NCBI RefSeq assembly: GCF_900167065.1
Contig: NZ_FUYA01000007.1
Span: 62,001 to 126,000 of the forward strand
Length of the DNA stretch: 64,000 bases
Direction of reading: 5' to 3'
From: Desulfobaculum bizertense DSM 18034
GTDB lineage: Bacteria; Desulfobacterota; Desulfovibrionia; Desulfovibrionales; Desulfovibrionaceae
The notes under the pieces are model-generated. The model did no database searches. It was not told the DNA's origin and worked only from the letters and a program-made list of their open reading frames with translations. Below, piece by piece: positions 26,054-36,362 of the stretch (positions are counted from its first letter, which is position 1; each line of letters begins with the position of its first letter). The position numbers were made by a program, and so were the translations under genes.

Positions 26054-27370
26054 CTAAGCTGGACGAACAAGAAGGGTATTTCCCTCCCGTCGAATGGGAA
26101 CGGCCCTGACCATTTGGCGCTTTTCTGCATGTTCCAGAGTATCAGGAAACACACAGTCTGCATAATGCTGGCAGACGCCACGGGCTGGGTCGAGTTTTTC
26201 CAGAACCACATCAAGCTCTGGCTGCTGGGCCAGATGCTCCAGAAAGGCCTGTTTTTTCTCATCGGCACATTTTCGCAAAAGTGCAGCCCGTTCTTTTTTG
26301 ATTTGTGTGGGCACCTGCTCCGGGTAGCGGGCCGCCGGAGTGCCGGGGCGCTGGGAGTAGGGGAAAACGTGGGCGTAGGTGAGTGGCAGTTCTTTCATGT
26401 GAGCCAGCGTCTCCTGAAAGTCCTCGTCAGTTTCGCCGGGGAAGCCCGCGATGAGGTCCGTTCCAAGCCCAAAGAATGGCCAGTATGCAGCCAGGCCCTT
26501 GAGCCAGTCAGAAACGCTTTCAAAACTGTAATGGCCGCGGCCCATGCGTCGCAGCACGGCCGGGGCAAGGCTCTGGAGAGAAATATGAAGCTGCGGGCAG
26601 ACCATGCGGGAGGTGCCCAGTACGGTAAGAGCCTGCTCGGTGAGCTGGCCCGGATCAAGAGAGCTGATGCGCAGTCTGGCTTTCCCGGCCCATGTGGGAG
26701 CAAGGTCTTTTTCCAGATATTCCATGAGGTCCCAGAAATTCGGGGAGCCGTCGAGGTCCCGGCCAAACTGGCGGAGATTGATGCCAGACAGGGTGACTTC
26801 GTGCCAGCCAGCTTCAAAAATACGGTGGATCTCTTCGGCTGTGTCCTGCATGGGACGGCTGACAGATTTGCCTCTGGTGCTGGGGATAATGCAGTAGGTA
26901 CACCGGTGTGTGCAGCCGTCCTGAACTTTGACGACCGCGCGGACACGGTTGTAGCCCGTGATGGAAAATTTCGGGAAGTGCAGTGCTGCGGGTGACTGCT
27001 CCGGAGTACTGATACTTGCATCTGGCGTGGCCATGGGCAGGGTAAGCAGCTCTTCCTTTTTGGACTGGGGCACAATCAGGGCATCGCCAAAGTCTTTGGC
27101 GAGTTCCTTGTGCAGGACTTCTGCGGCGCAGCCTGTGATGATGACTTTGGCTTCGGGAGCAAGGCGCATGAGGCGGCGTGTCTGCTGGCGCAGGTCGCGG
27201 ACCGCATGGGCGGTGACTGCGCAGGAGTTCATCACAATGATGTCTGCCTGCTCTGGGTCTGTGCATTCCTGATACTCAGCGCCAAGCCATGCTTCACGAA
27301 TGGCCTGACTTTCATACTGGTTGATTTTGCAGCCCAGTGTGTAGATGTAGAAATATTTGTTTATCGACAT
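26054..27370 (-). CDS. mtaB: tRNA t6A37 methylthiotransferase MtaB-type
   Basis: Radical SAM enzyme that methylthiolates t6A37 in ANN-decoding tRNAs. 438 residues. The N-terminal MTTase domain has Cys in TLGCKINQYES, NSCAVT and ITGCAAE. The radical SAM motif is CTHRCTYC near residue 160. A TRAM-like tail ends the protein. The opening TLGCKINQYES favours MtaB over MiaB. The start overlaps the mnmA stop by 10 nt. Confidence 0.93.
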   Translation of the reverse strand: MSINKYFYIYTLGCKINQYESQAIREAWLGAEYQECTDPEQADIIVMNSCAVTAHAVRDLRQQTRRLMRLAPEAKVIITGCAAEVLHKELAKDFGDALIVPQSKKEELLTLPMATPDASISTPEQSPAALHFPKFSITGYNRVRAVVKVQDGCTHRCTYCIIPSTRGKSVSRPMQDTAEEIHRIFEAGWHEVTLSGINLRQFGRDLDGSPNFWDLMEYLEKDLAPTWAGKARLRISSLDPGQLTEQALTVLGTSRMVCPQLHISLQSLAPAVLRRMGRGHYSFESVSDWLKGLAAYWPFFGLGTDLIAGFPGETDEDFQETLAHMKELPLTYAHVFPYSQRPGTPAARYPEQVPTQIKKERAALLRKCADEKKQAFLEHLAQQPELDVVLEKLDPARGVCQHYADCVFPDTLEHAEKRQMVRAVPIRREGNTLLVRPA

Positions 27371-28407
27371 GAGTGAGAAATAACTCCACCGGCCAGAACT
27401 GTACCGTCTTCGGTGTAGAGCGCGCCGATCTGGCCGGGGGCTGGGCGCGTGTGTGCTTCGGTAAAGCGAAGTTCCAGACCTCCGTCAGTCAGCTCGACCT
27501 CAACAGGACGGGCTTTTTGGCGGTAGTGCGTCTGGGCATAGAGCTTTTCTGGCCACTGGTCTTGCGGCACAAGGATGTTGACCTCGCGCAGCTGGCAGCA
27601 GGCGATGGGCAGGCTGCTTTTGGGACCAACGGTCAGGGTGTTGTCCTCGGCGTTTTTGGCAATGACATAGAGCGGTTCTTTCCACGCAACGCCAATACCC
27701 CGGCGCTGGCCCAGTGTGTAGCGCCAGATGCCGTTATGCCGTCCTACTGCGCTGCCGTCTTCCAGAATGATTTTTCCGGGACCGGGCAAAGGTTCCAGAC
27801 TTCTGTGCTCTAAAAATGCACAGTAGTCGTCGCCGGGAACAAAGCAGATTTCCTGGCTGTCGGACGGAAGCGGAGGAACAATGCCTCGCTTTTCCAGTTC
27901 GGACCGAACGTCTGTCTTGCACCATGAGTCCAGTGGGAAGATGGCCTTTGCAAGGCGCTCCTGCGGAACCAGAGAGAGGAAATAGCTTTGATCCTTGACC
28001 GGGTCTGTGCCGCGAATAAGCCGAGCGTCTGCACCTTCGCCCTGAATGCGGGCATAGTGACCTGTGGCAACGTGGCTCGCATCGAGCTCTTTTGCACGGT
28101 CAAAGAGCAGGCCAAATTTCATGGTCGGATTGCACAGGGCACAGGGATTGGGTGTTTTCCCGGTGGCATAGGCCGCAATGAACGGGTCAATGACCTGCTG
28201 CTGAAATTCTTTGTGCAGGTCGAGCACGTGCAGGGGCACGCCAAGGGCATCGCAGCGGCTTTGCAAGCCCGCAACGGTTTCGTGCGCCTTGTCGTCCGGA
28301 GGAAGGAAAAAGGCGTGAACAGCAAAGACGTCGTGCCCCTGCTCCTTGAGGAGAATCAGGGAAAACAGGCTGTCTGTTCCGCCGCTCACGGCAACTGCTA
28401 TCTTCAT
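27361..28407 (-). CDS. mnmA: tRNA 2-thiouridylase
   Basis: Forms s2U34 in Glu, Lys and Gln tRNAs. 348 residues. PP-loop SGGTDSLFS at the N-terminus. The catalytic Cys is in NPCALCNPTMKFG and the second in SQEICFVPGDD. The later GTDPVKDQSYFL motif contacts tRNA. Good family match and length. Confidence 0.95.
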   Translation of the reverse strand: MKIAVAVSGGTDSLFSLILLKEQGHDVFAVHAFFLPPDDKAHETVAGLQSRCDALGVPLHVLDLHKEFQQQVIDPFIAAYATGKTPNPCALCNPTMKFGLLFDRAKELDASHVATGHYARIQGEGADARLIRGTDPVKDQSYFLSLVPQERLAKAIFPLDSWCKTDVRSELEKRGIVPPLPSDSQEICFVPGDDYCAFLEHRSLEPLPGPGKIILEDGSAVGRHNGIWRYTLGQRRGIGVAWKEPLYVIAKNAEDNTLTVGPKSSLPIACCQLREVNILVPQDQWPEKLYAQTHYRQKARPVEVELTDGGLELRFTEAHTRPAPGQIGALYTEDGTVLAGGVISHSCR

Positions 28408-28447
28408 AGGTCCTCTACTGGTCCCGGTGTGGGAATCTGTAATAAAC

Positions 28448-28473
28448 GGAAGCCCCGCAAAAGCGGGGCTTCC
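28448..28473 (-). terminator. Stem-loop after gatA
   Basis: Perfect 11-bp stem GGAAGCCCCGC/GCGGGGCTTCC with loop AAAA/TTTT, between the gatA stop and the mnmA start. The T-run on the minus strand is weak, but position and strength favour a terminator. Confidence 0.7.
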
Positions 28474-28488
28474 TGAATCTTCGGGAGC

Positions 28489-29955
28489 TTAGGCAAGGCC
28501 CTTGGGTCCGGGCAGCGGGTCAAGCTGACTGGACAGGGCACCAGCTGCGGCAAGCAGCTTTTCTTCGCCAAAGGCGGGTCCCAAAAGCTGGAGACCAACA
28601 GGCATGGCGCTGTCTGCACCAAGCCCGGCCGGGATGGAAATGCCCGGCAGGCCCGCAAGGTTCAGGCTGATGGTATAAATATCCATCAGGTACATCTGGA
28701 GCGGGTCGTCAGTTTTTTCGTTCAGTCCCCATGCTGTGACCGGAGATGCCGGTCCACAGATCAGGTCGCATTTGGTGAAGGCGTCCAAGAAGTCCTGACG
28801 AATCAGGCGACGAACCTGAGCGGCCTTGCGGTAATATGCGTCATAGTAGCCAGCAGAAAGCACGTAGGTGCCCAGCATGATACGGCGTTTGACCTCAGGG
28901 CCAAAACCGGCGCTGCGGCTGGCTGTGTACATGTCGATCAGGTCGTCGGCATGTTCACGGTGCCCATACCGCACACCGTCGAAGCGGGCAAGGTTGGAGC
29001 TGGCTTCGGCCATGGCGATAATGTAGTAGCTGGAAACAGCGTACTTGGTGTTGGGCAGGCTGACGGGAACAACCTTTGCGCCCATGTCTTCGGCCTTAGC
29101 AATGGCTGCACGGCAGGAATCTTCAACCTCTTTGGCAAGACCTTCTGCCCAGTATTCTTCTGGCATACCAATGGTCATGCCGGAGAGATCTTTCTGTGCT
29201 GCTACGGCTGCGGCATAGTCGGGAACGTCGCAGGTCGCGGACGTGGAGTCCATTGTGTCGTGACCTGCAATAACATTCAGCATCAGTGCTGCGTCAGGAA
29301 CATTGCGGGTCAGCGGGCCAATCTGGTCAAGGCTGGATGCATAGGCAATGCAGCCATAACGGGAGACTCGGCCATAGGTGGGCTTGATGCCGACGCAGCC
29401 ACAGAAGGAAGCGGGCTGGCGGATGGAGCCACCTGTGTCAGTGCCAAGGGAGCCAAAGCACTGGCCAGCAGCAACGCTTGCAGCGGAGCCTCCAGAGGAG
29501 CCACCCGGAACCTTGGCGGTATTCCACGGGTTTTTCGTGGGGCCAAAGGCAGAGCTTTCCGTGGAAGAACCCATTGCGAATTCGTCCATGTTGGCGCGGC
29601 CAATGATGATGGCGCCAGCGTCTTTCAGTCTTTTGACAGCCGTGGCGTCATAAAATGGCGTAAAGTTTTCCAGAATTTTGGAACCGCAGCGTGCCGGATC
29701 ACCCTTGCTGGCAAGGATGTCCTTGATGCTGACGGGAACACCCCAAAGCGGCTTGCTGGAATCAGGACCAGCAGCGTCCATGCTCTGGGCAAGGCTCAGG
29801 GCAGATTCGCCCTGAACGTGGGTGAAGGCATTCAGGGAACCTTCGGTTGCTTCAATGCGGTCAAGGCAGGCCTGAACAGCGTCAGCGGCCTTCACGTCTC
29901 CAGAAGCAAGGAGATCGCGAATTTCTGTAAGGGATTTACTGGTCAGCTCGGACAT
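28489..29955 (-). CDS. gatA: Glutamyl-tRNA(Gln)/aspartyl-tRNA(Asn) amidotransferase subunit A
   Basis: Amidase that supplies ammonia for indirect Gln-tRNA and/or Asn-tRNA synthesis. 488 residues from ATG 29955 (MSELTSKSL), with GAAGGA upstream. The Ser-cis-Ser-Lys triad is visible: Lys in VSIKDI, the glycine-serine loop [14 protein letters not shown], and [12 protein letters not shown]. gatB is not adjacent here. Confidence 0.96.
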   Translation of the reverse strand: MSELTSKSLTEIRDLLASGDVKAADAVQACLDRIEATEGSLNAFTHVQGESALSLAQSMDAAGPDSSKPLWGVPVSIKDILASKGDPARCGSKILENFTPFYDATAVKRLKDAGAIIIGRANMDEFAMGSSTESSAFGPTKNPWNTAKVPGGSSGGSAASVAAGQCFGSLGTDTGGSIRQPASFCGCVGIKPTYGRVSRYGCIAYASSLDQIGPLTRNVPDAALMLNVIAGHDTMDSTSATCDVPDYAAAVAAQKDLSGMTIGMPEEYWAEGLAKEVEDSCRAAIAKAEDMGAKVVPVSLPNTKYAVSSYYIIAMAEASSNLARFDGVRYGHREHADDLIDMYTASRSAGFGPEVKRRIMLGTYVLSAGYYDAYYRKAAQVRRLIRQDFLDAFTKCDLICGPASPVTAWGLNEKTDDPLQMYLMDIYTISLNLAGLPGISIPAGLGADSAMPVGLQLLGPAFGEEKLLAAAGALSSQLDPLPGPKGLA

Positions 29956-29984
29956 GAAATTTCCTTCTCTCAAGAGATGTCCCG

Positions 29985-30269
29985 CTACACAATGCGGGGA
30001 ACAATGAAATATTTGCCGTCGGATTCGGGGGCATTGGCCATAACGTCGTCCCGGTTGCTGCTCTCGCGGACTTCATCGTCACGCAGGCAGCTCATATTCT
30101 CAATGGGAGAGTACAGCGGTTCAATGCCTTCGGTATCGGCCTGACCCAGCTCATCCATGTATTCCAGAATATTTCCAAGCTGGCCGCTAAACTGGGCCTG
30201 CTCGTCCTCGCTCAGGTGCAGGCGTGCCAGACGGGCAACTTTGGCAACCTGTTCGGGGGTAATTTTCAT
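29985..30269 (-). CDS. gatC: Amidotransferase subunit C
   Basis: 94-residue subunit that stabilises GatA. It starts [20 protein letters not shown], the family opening, and ends with [16 protein letters not shown] 30269 has AAGGAG eight bases upstream, so the upstream in-frame GTG at 30278 is not used. gatA follows after 29 nt. Confidence 0.95.
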   Translation of the reverse strand: MKITPEQVAKVARLARLHLSEDEQAQFSGQLGNILEYMDELGQADTEGIEPLYSPIENMSCLRDDEVRESSNRDDVMANAPESDGKYFIVPRIV

Positions 30270-30315
30270 ACTGTCCACTCCTTAATGCTGGCGGACCTTG
30301 CGGCCCGCCTTCGGT

Positions 30316-32427
30316 CTACTGTGCGGAAGACATTTCTTCCAGACGGCTTTCCAGCTGAATTTTCAGTGCCTGAACCCGCTGTTTCAGGGTTTTGTCCGAG
30401 GGCTTTTTGTCGAGAGCCTTTTGCAGGTCATCGATTTCTGCCTGACGGCGGAGCACTTCGCGTTTGTCGTGCAGAGCGCGAATCCGCAGGATGCGGCGGG
30501 AAAGCAGTTCTGGGTCAATGGGACGGTACCCGTCTTCGGTTGGGCGGAACAGGAAAAGCTGCTGGGATGCCTTACCATCATAAGTCCATTCCAGCGGAGC
30601 CATGCTCCAGTCCATTTCCTGAGCACCTTGCAGTGCTCTGTTGACATCAGTCGCACTCGGTTCTTCTATCTGACCAAGGCGCTCGGCTAAACGAATAAAG
30701 TCATATCCGATTGCTGTCCAGAGGTCGGCCCGGCCAGATGCATCCTGTTCCAGTTCCGTACGCAGGGTTTGTGCTGGCGCAGAAGGATTTTCTGGCCACC
30801 ATGCGCTTGGAAAAACTGCCAGACGGAAATAGCGGGCTTCGATGTTTTTGTCATGTTCCAGTCCCTGTGCCCAAAGTGACGGGCCAAGGATGAGCAGACG
30901 GTCTTCATCATAATAGAAAAGCTGAGGCACAAGCTGGCGTGCGGTTTCCCAGCTGTCCGGAAGGAACACGGCCTGAAGGCGCTGCGCGCCGCTGTCGCTT
31001 CTGGCCTGAGCAAGGAAGTTGCGGACAGATTTGCCCCATTTGGTGGGCTGACCCGGAGGGTAGCTTGTACTGCCTGCGACGTGGGCAAGGCGATCTGCTG
31101 CGGCCTGTGAGAAAAGTTCGGACAGGCGGGCACCGTATTTTTCATCGGGGTAGAGCACTCCAAGAGAGTGCATGTCCAGATTGTCCACCGCAAGGTTCAG
31201 AAGAACCCGGAGCTGGTCTTTCTGGCTGGGGAAAAAGCGCCATGCGTCTTCGCCCTCTGTGGCAGAGCCAAGGCTTGGCAAAAAGCTAAAGAAGGGGCGG
31301 TTTGCAAGCATACCGCTTTTTTCGAGCTGCTTAAACTTGGCCGTGCGAAGTGGTCCACCAACAACGGAATAGCCTTTGGGCAGTGCCTTGATCTGGTCCA
31401 TCCAGTCCGGAGACTCTGTGTTCACAGTACGGATGTCCATCTGGCCACCGGCCATAAGGATTTTCCACTGGGCAACGCCCGCACCGCGGACAATCTTCCA
31501 GCCGATTTCGCTGTAGGGTCCAGAGAGAGGCAGAGCCAGAGCAACACCGCCAGTGGACTTGGCACGGTTCTCCATGAAAGGCGCCATGCTGCGGGCCACG
31601 AGGTTTTTGTCGGCAAACTGGCCGTCTCGGTTTAGTTCAGTAAAAAGATTCCATGCACGAGGCCAGCTTGCGCTGTCTGCGGCAAGGCGGCGGGCTTTTT
31701 CGAGCTGGAGAACACTGTATGGGAATGCAAAGCGGCGCTCTGCCGGAGTGACCTGCTCCAGACCGTTCAGGGTCGGAGTTGCAAGCTCGTGCAGGGCTTC
31801 TGCAAGCTGGCGTTCCAGTCCGGCCTGAGACTGCTCAACAGGTTCCGGGGCTGCTGCATAGAATGAATCCAGCTCGCGGAGAGAGTCGTCAAAATCACGG
31901 GCCTGCCACTGCTGCAGAGCCAGTGCGACGGCAGCCTTGGTGCGCAGTTCCCATGTATAGCTTGTGTTGTCAGTCAGGGCACGCAGGTGGTCCTGCGCGG
32001 CTCCACGCTTGCCCTGGGAAAGAAGGGCATCAGCAAAGATGCTGTGCCATTCCCATGTCTTTCGGCTTGCCGGGTCCAGCCGGGAAAGCTGGTCCAGTGC
32101 ATCAAGGGCGATGTGCGGGTGCTGTATTTCTACAGCGCTGCGGCCCAGCCGATACAGGGCAGTCTTTTTTTCGTCGGGACTGAGGGTGCCATGATCCAGC
32201 AGGTGCATATAGAGCATTTCGCTTCGGGCGTAGTCCTTGGCGTCCCATGCGGCCTGCGCATCACGAGTGTCGAGCGTTGCTGTGTCTGCTCGTGGTACGG
32301 GGTCTCCATAGCTGGGGAGGGATTTTTTGGCACAGCCAGAAATGGCAAAAAGAAGCGCCAGCGTCAGCGCAAAAATGACGTAGCGCAACGGGGTCCTGAC
32401 GTCGTGACGGTCGCGTGCGTTTTTCAT
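30316..32427 (-). CDS. LpoA/LppC-like outer-membrane lipoprotein
   Basis: 703 residues. After a basic N-terminus, a hydrophobic signal (ALTLALLFAISGC) ends in a lipobox cysteine near residue 32. TPR-like helices fill residues about 50-260. A periplasmic-binding-protein type I domain follows (GGVALALPLSGPYSEIGWKI). This pair of domains is that of LpoA/LppC, the activator of penicillin-binding protein 1A; activation here is inference. A heptad-rich C-terminus follows. Confidence 0.8.
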   Translation of the reverse strand: MKNARDRHDVRTPLRYVIFALTLALLFAISGCAKKSLPSYGDPVPRADTATLDTRDAQAAWDAKDYARSEMLYMHLLDHGTLSPDEKKTALYRLGRSAVEIQHPHIALDALDQLSRLDPASRKTWEWHSIFADALLSQGKRGAAQDHLRALTDNTSYTWELRTKAAVALALQQWQARDFDDSLRELDSFYAAAPEPVEQSQAGLERQLAEALHELATPTLNGLEQVTPAERRFAFPYSVLQLEKARRLAADSASWPRAWNLFTELNRDGQFADKNLVARSMAPFMENRAKSTGGVALALPLSGPYSEIGWKIVRGAGVAQWKILMAGGQMDIRTVNTESPDWMDQIKALPKGYSVVGGPLRTAKFKQLEKSGMLANRPFFSFLPSLGSATEGEDAWRFFPSQKDQLRVLLNLAVDNLDMHSLGVLYPDEKYGARLSELFSQAAADRLAHVAGSTSYPPGQPTKWGKSVRNFLAQARSDSGAQRLQAVFLPDSWETARQLVPQLFYYDEDRLLILGPSLWAQGLEHDKNIEARYFRLAVFPSAWWPENPSAPAQTLRTELEQDASGRADLWTAIGYDFIRLAERLGQIEEPSATDVNRALQGAQEMDWSMAPLEWTYDGKASQQLFLFRPTEDGYRPIDPELLSRRILRIRALHDKREVLRRQAEIDDLQKALDKKPSDKTLKQRVQALKIQLESRLEEMSSAQ

Positions 32428-32482
32428 TGGCGTCCGGGGGTGTTACGGGGTGACACCGCAAAAATCTGCGGCATAATAAAAT

Positions 32483-32512
32483 GGCCTGCCTGCAAAAATA
32501 GCAGACAGGCCA
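32483..32512 (-). terminator. Terminator after dnaK
   Basis: GGCCTGTCTGC / GCAGGCAGGCC stem (one mismatch) followed on the minus strand by ATTTTATTAT. It lies 68 nt after the dnaK stop and before the lipoprotein gene. Confidence 0.8.
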
Positions 32513-32579
32513 GAGTATACCCGTTCAGGGGGGGAAGGCAAGCGGGTGCACGGCGTACAGCCCGTTCTTCCCTGAGGAT

Positions 32580-34487
32580 TTAGACTTCTTTGTAGTCAGC
32601 GTCGACGACGTCGTCATCATCCTTCTGAGCGCCGCCCTGAGGCTGCTGTGCACCGGGCTGACCCTGTGCGCCTTCAGCATTGGCACCCTGTTCTGCGTAC
32701 AGCTTTTCGGCCAGCTTGTGAGATGCCTGAGCAAGCTCATTGGTAGCGGCTTCGATAGCTGCGGCATCTTCGCCCTCAAGAGCCTTCTTCAGGGTCTCGA
32801 TCTTGGCTTCGATGTCGGTCTTGGTCTCAGCGTCAAGCTTGTCACCAAGGTCGCGGATGGACTTTTCGGTGGTGTAAATCAGGGTATCAGCCTGATTGCG
32901 GGTCTCGATCAGCTTCTGCTTGGCTTTGTCTTCTTCTGCGTGTGCTTCAGCTTCTTTCACGAGGTTTTCGATTTCGTCCTCAGAAAGGCCGCTGGAAGCA
33001 GTGATGCGGATGGACTGCTCTTTGCCAGTGCCGAGATCCTTTGCGGAAACATTAACAATACCGTTGGCGTCGATGTCAAAGGACACCTCAACCTGCGGAA
33101 CGCCACGGGGAGCAGCCGGGATACCGGAAAGCTCAAAGCGGCCGAGAGTCTTGTTGTCTGCTGCCATTGGACGTTCACCCTGGAGTACGTGGATGGACAC
33201 GGAGGGCTGGTTGTCTGCAGCAGTGGTGAAGACCTGGCTCTTCTTGGTCGGAATGGTGGTGTTGCGCTCGATCAGCTTGGTGCACACGCCGCCCATGGTC
33301 TCGATGCCGAGAGAAAGGGGAGTGACGTCGAGGAGCAGAACGTCCTTAACGTCGCCAGCGAGGATGCCACCCTGAATGGATGCGCCCATTGCGACAACTT
33401 CATCGGGGTTCACGCTACGGTTAGGCTCTTTGCCGAAGAATTCGGAAACCTTTTTCTGTACCAGAGGCATACGGGTCATACCACCAACGAGGATAACTTC
33501 GTCGATGTCGGAAGCAGAAAGGCCTGCGTCCTTAAGTGCTTTCTGGCAGGGACCAGCGGTACGCTCGACCAGATCTTCGACCAGCTTTTCGAGCTTGGCG
33601 CGGGAGATCTTGACCATGAGGTGCTTGGGACCAGTTGCGTCTGCGGTGATGAAGGGCAGATTGACTTCGGTCTCGACAGAGGAGGACAGTTCCTTCTTTG
33701 CCTTTTCTGCTGCTTCTTTCAGGCGCTGCAGGGCCATGCGGTCCTGAGAAAGGTCGATGCCGTTCTCACGCTTGAATTCTTCAACGAGGTAGTTGATGAC
33801 ACGGTGGTCAAAGTCTTCGCCGCCGAGGAAGGTGTCACCGTTGGTGGCACGGACTTCAACAACGTTGTCGCCAACTTCCAGAATGGAAATATCAAAAGTA
33901 CCACCACCAAGGTCGAAGACAGCGATTTTTTCGTTTGCCTTCTTGTCGAAACCGTATGCCAGAGAAGCAGCGGTAGGCTCGTTGATGATACGCTTTACTT
34001 CAAGACCAGCAATGCGGCCGGCGTCTTTGGTGGCCTGACGCTGGGAGTCATTGAAGTATGCAGGAACAGTAATAACGGCTTCGGTCACGGTCTCGCCGAG
34101 GTAGGTCTCTGCGTCGGACTTCAGCTTCTGGAGGATGTTGGCGGAAAGCTCAGCCGGGCTGTACTGCTTGCCGTCGATCTCAACATAGGCATCACCGTTG
34201 GAATGGCCTGCGATGGTGTAAGGGCAGGAAGAAACCCACTTCTGAATTGCCGGGTCCTGGAACTTGCGGCCCATGAGACGCTTTACAGCGAAAACGGTCT
34301 TGTCAGCGTTGGTCACTGCCTGACGCTTTGCAAGTTCACCCACGAGGCGTTCTTTTTCAGTGAAAGCCACGATGGACGGAGTGGTGCGGCCACCCTCAGG
34401 GTTGGTGACACACTTGGGGTCCTTACCTTCCATGACGTAGACACAGGAGTTGGTTGTGCCGAGGTCGATGCCGATGATCTTACCCAT
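32580..34487 (-). CDS. dnaK: Chaperone DnaK (Hsp70)
   Basis: 635 residues. The ATPase domain starts [17 protein letters not shown] and contains [20 protein letters not shown] and [14 protein letters not shown]. The substrate domain follows after [19 protein letters not shown]. The C-terminus ends [12 protein letters not shown]. Works with GrpE, encoded just upstream; dnaJ is not in the cluster. Confidence 0.98.
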   Translation of the reverse strand: MGKIIGIDLGTTNSCVYVMEGKDPKCVTNPEGGRTTPSIVAFTEKERLVGELAKRQAVTNADKTVFAVKRLMGRKFQDPAIQKWVSSCPYTIAGHSNGDAYVEIDGKQYSPAELSANILQKLKSDAETYLGETVTEAVITVPAYFNDSQRQATKDAGRIAGLEVKRIINEPTAASLAYGFDKKANEKIAVFDLGGGTFDISILEVGDNVVEVRATNGDTFLGGEDFDHRVINYLVEEFKRENGIDLSQDRMALQRLKEAAEKAKKELSSSVETEVNLPFITADATGPKHLMVKISRAKLEKLVEDLVERTAGPCQKALKDAGLSASDIDEVILVGGMTRMPLVQKKVSEFFGKEPNRSVNPDEVVAMGASIQGGILAGDVKDVLLLDVTPLSLGIETMGGVCTKLIERNTTIPTKKSQVFTTAADNQPSVSIHVLQGERPMAADNKTLGRFELSGIPAAPRGVPQVEVSFDIDANGIVNVSAKDLGTGKEQSIRITASSGLSEDEIENLVKEAEAHAEEDKAKQKLIETRNQADTLIYTTEKSIRDLGDKLDAETKTDIEAKIETLKKALEGEDAAAIEAATNELAQASHKLAEKLYAEQGANAEGAQGQPGAQQPQGGAQKDDDDVVDADYKEV

Positions 34488-34634
34488 GATTAAAAATCCT
34501 CCTCTTCATGAGAAATATATTTTGAGTCTCTGTGTTTAGAGAGATGTCATTTCCGTTTGTGCCGATGAAAATAATTCGCAAATTCCAGCTGTAAAGAGGG
34601 GGGATGCAAATTTTTCATCATTTTTTTTGTGCAG

Positions 34635-35225
34635 CTATTTTTCGGGGGCCTTGCTGACCGTCACCATTGCAGGGCGAAGCAGACGACCGTTCAGACGGTA
34701 GCCCTTCTTCATCAGGGTCACGACGTGGTTCGGTTCCATGTCGTCACATTCTTCCTGACCAACTGCTTCATGGATTTCGGGAGAGAACTCTTCGCCACGG
34801 GTGCCAACCGCTTCAAGGTTGTGCTTGGCAAGAGTATCAAGGAAAATTTTGCGGGTCATGTCCACGCCAATGACGAAGTTCTTGGACGCATCGTCCTGCG
34901 GGGCATGCTGGAGAGCAAGGTCAAGGTTGTCCAGAATGGGAAGCAGGTCTGCAAGCACTTTTTCTGCGGCAAAGCGACGGAATTCTTCCTTGTCGCGCTC
35001 AAGGCGCTTGCGGGTGTTTTCCATGTCGGCCAAGAGGTGCAGGCGCTCGTCTTCGAGTTCTTTCTTTTCGGGACACTCGGGGCAGACCTGTTCTTTGCAG
35101 AGCTTTTTCAGCTCCTCTTCGGTCAGGGTCAGATCCTGTGCTTCTGCGGTCTCTTCCTGCACGGTCTGCTCTTCTGTTTCTGCATTCATTGTATTTTCAG
35201 GCTCTTCGTTCATTTTCTCTGTCAT
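34635..35225 (-). CDS. grpE: Nucleotide exchange factor GrpE
   Basis: 196 residues from ATG 35225 (MTEKMNEEPEN) with GGAG six bases upstream. An acidic N-terminus and long coiled coil (residues about 40-110) precede the beta domain (GEEFSPEIHEAVGQEE, VVTLMKKGYRLNGRLLRPA). A CPECPEKKE segment in the coil is unusual. 147 nt separate it from dnaK, with no obvious terminator. Confidence 0.96.
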   Translation of the reverse strand: MTEKMNEEPENTMNAETEEQTVQEETAEAQDLTLTEEELKKLCKEQVCPECPEKKELEDERLHLLADMENTRKRLERDKEEFRRFAAEKVLADLLPILDNLDLALQHAPQDDASKNFVIGVDMTRKIFLDTLAKHNLEAVGTRGEEFSPEIHEAVGQEECDDMEPNHVVTLMKKGYRLNGRLLRPAMVTVSKAPEK

Positions 35226-35477
35226 ATCGGTCTCCGGGACGCCAGATGGCGATTCTAAGCGATTGCTCTGGAAATCAGTAAGCACTCAAACCATGAAGTC
35301 AACCGCCAGACGTTTTTTTGGTGGAATCTTTTTGTATGTTTTGAGCAAGATGCTTGAACAAAGAAAATGCAGGCAACCACTGACGCCCACAGTTTGGGTA
35401 AGCGTTTTGGGTGGCCTGCCTGCGATACGTCGTTCAAGCCGGTCCAGTCATGGAGTATGCCGGACCGTTTGTGTCTG

Positions 35478-36362
35478 TTACTGGCTGAGGTTCTCTGCTG
35501 TTTCAGAGTAGACATACTCCTGCACGGCCTGAAGCCAGGGGCGCGGTGTTATGCCTGTTGCCTGCGTAAAGCGGGACGTGTCCAAAACAGAGAACGCTGG
35601 GCGCTGTGCCTTTTGCGGGTAGTCTTCCGAGGGTATTGGATTGACTGTGCAGGAGTATCCTGCAGCCCGGACAGCTTCGCTTGCCAGTTCGCACCAGCTC
35701 GCGCGGCCGGAGTTGGCAAGGTGATACAGCCCATACTGGCCTGTTTTGATAAGAGCCAGTGAATATTGTGCAAGGTCAGGGGTGTAGGTTGGGGAGCCAA
35801 CCTGATCGTGCACCACGCCAATATTTTCGCGGTCCTTGCACAGCGTCAGCATGGTTTTTACAAAATTTTTCTTTTTGGGACCAAAGAGCCATGCAGTTCG
35901 AATGATGAACAGCTTGTCCAGCCCAAGATCGAGCAAAGCTTTTTCGCCATCACGCTTTGTCTTGCCATACACAGACTCTGCGTCTGCCTTGTCATCCTCA
36001 AGGTAAGGCGTTCCTTTTTTGCCATCAAAAACAAAATCTGTTGAGTAGTGAACAAGAGGAATGTCCAGCCCCTTGAGCGCTTTTCCGATTATTCCCGGCA
36101 GGATTTTGTTGACCCGGCGGGCTTCCTCTGGTTCATCCTCGGCAAGATCAACCTGGGTGTACGCCCAGGTGTTCAGCACGAGGTCAGGAGACTCTTTTTG
36201 GAAAAATTCGCGCAGGCTTTCGACATCGTATGCCCAGTGCTCAGGGCGGGGCGTCACGGAAACTTCCCAGCCATCATGGGCGAATGCCTCAGCGAGAGAC
36301 ATGCCTAAAAGGCCGGACTGGCCGCCAAGCACGAGCGCCTTTTGTGACGCTTCTTCACTCAT
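35478..36362 (-). CDS. rfbD: dTDP-4-dehydrorhamnose reductase
   Basis: Last step of dTDP-L-rhamnose synthesis. 294 residues; extended SDR with GGQSGLLG nucleotide loop near residue 13, STDFVFDG and the YGKTKRDGE catalytic Tyr-x3-Lys. The C-terminal part is typical (YHLANSGRASWCE). The ATG overlaps the rfbB stop by 4 nt. rfbA and rfbC are not adjacent. Confidence 0.93.
   Translation of the reverse strand: MSEEASQKALVLGGQSGLLGMSLAEAFAHDGWEVSVTPRPEHWAYDVESLREFFQKESPDLVLNTWAYTQVDLAEDEPEEARRVNKILPGIIGKALKGLDIPLVHYSTDFVFDGKKGTPYLEDDKADAESVYGKTKRDGEKALLDLGLDKLFIIRTAWLFGPKKKNFVKTMLTLCKDRENIGVVHDQVGSPTYTPDLAQYSLALIKTGQYGLYHLANSGRASWCELASEAVRAAGYSCTVNPIPSEDYPQKAQRPAFSVLDTSRFTQATGITPRPWLQAVQEYVYSETAENLSQ

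Noticed and set aside
32718-34493. 591-codon open frame antisense to dnaK
   Set aside because: A well-known type of dnaK-antisense frame caused by codon bias, with no independent support.
35279-35287. TAAGCACTC before grpE as a CIRCE (HrcA) site
   Set aside because: Only a half-site; the GAGTGCTAA partner nine bases away is absent.
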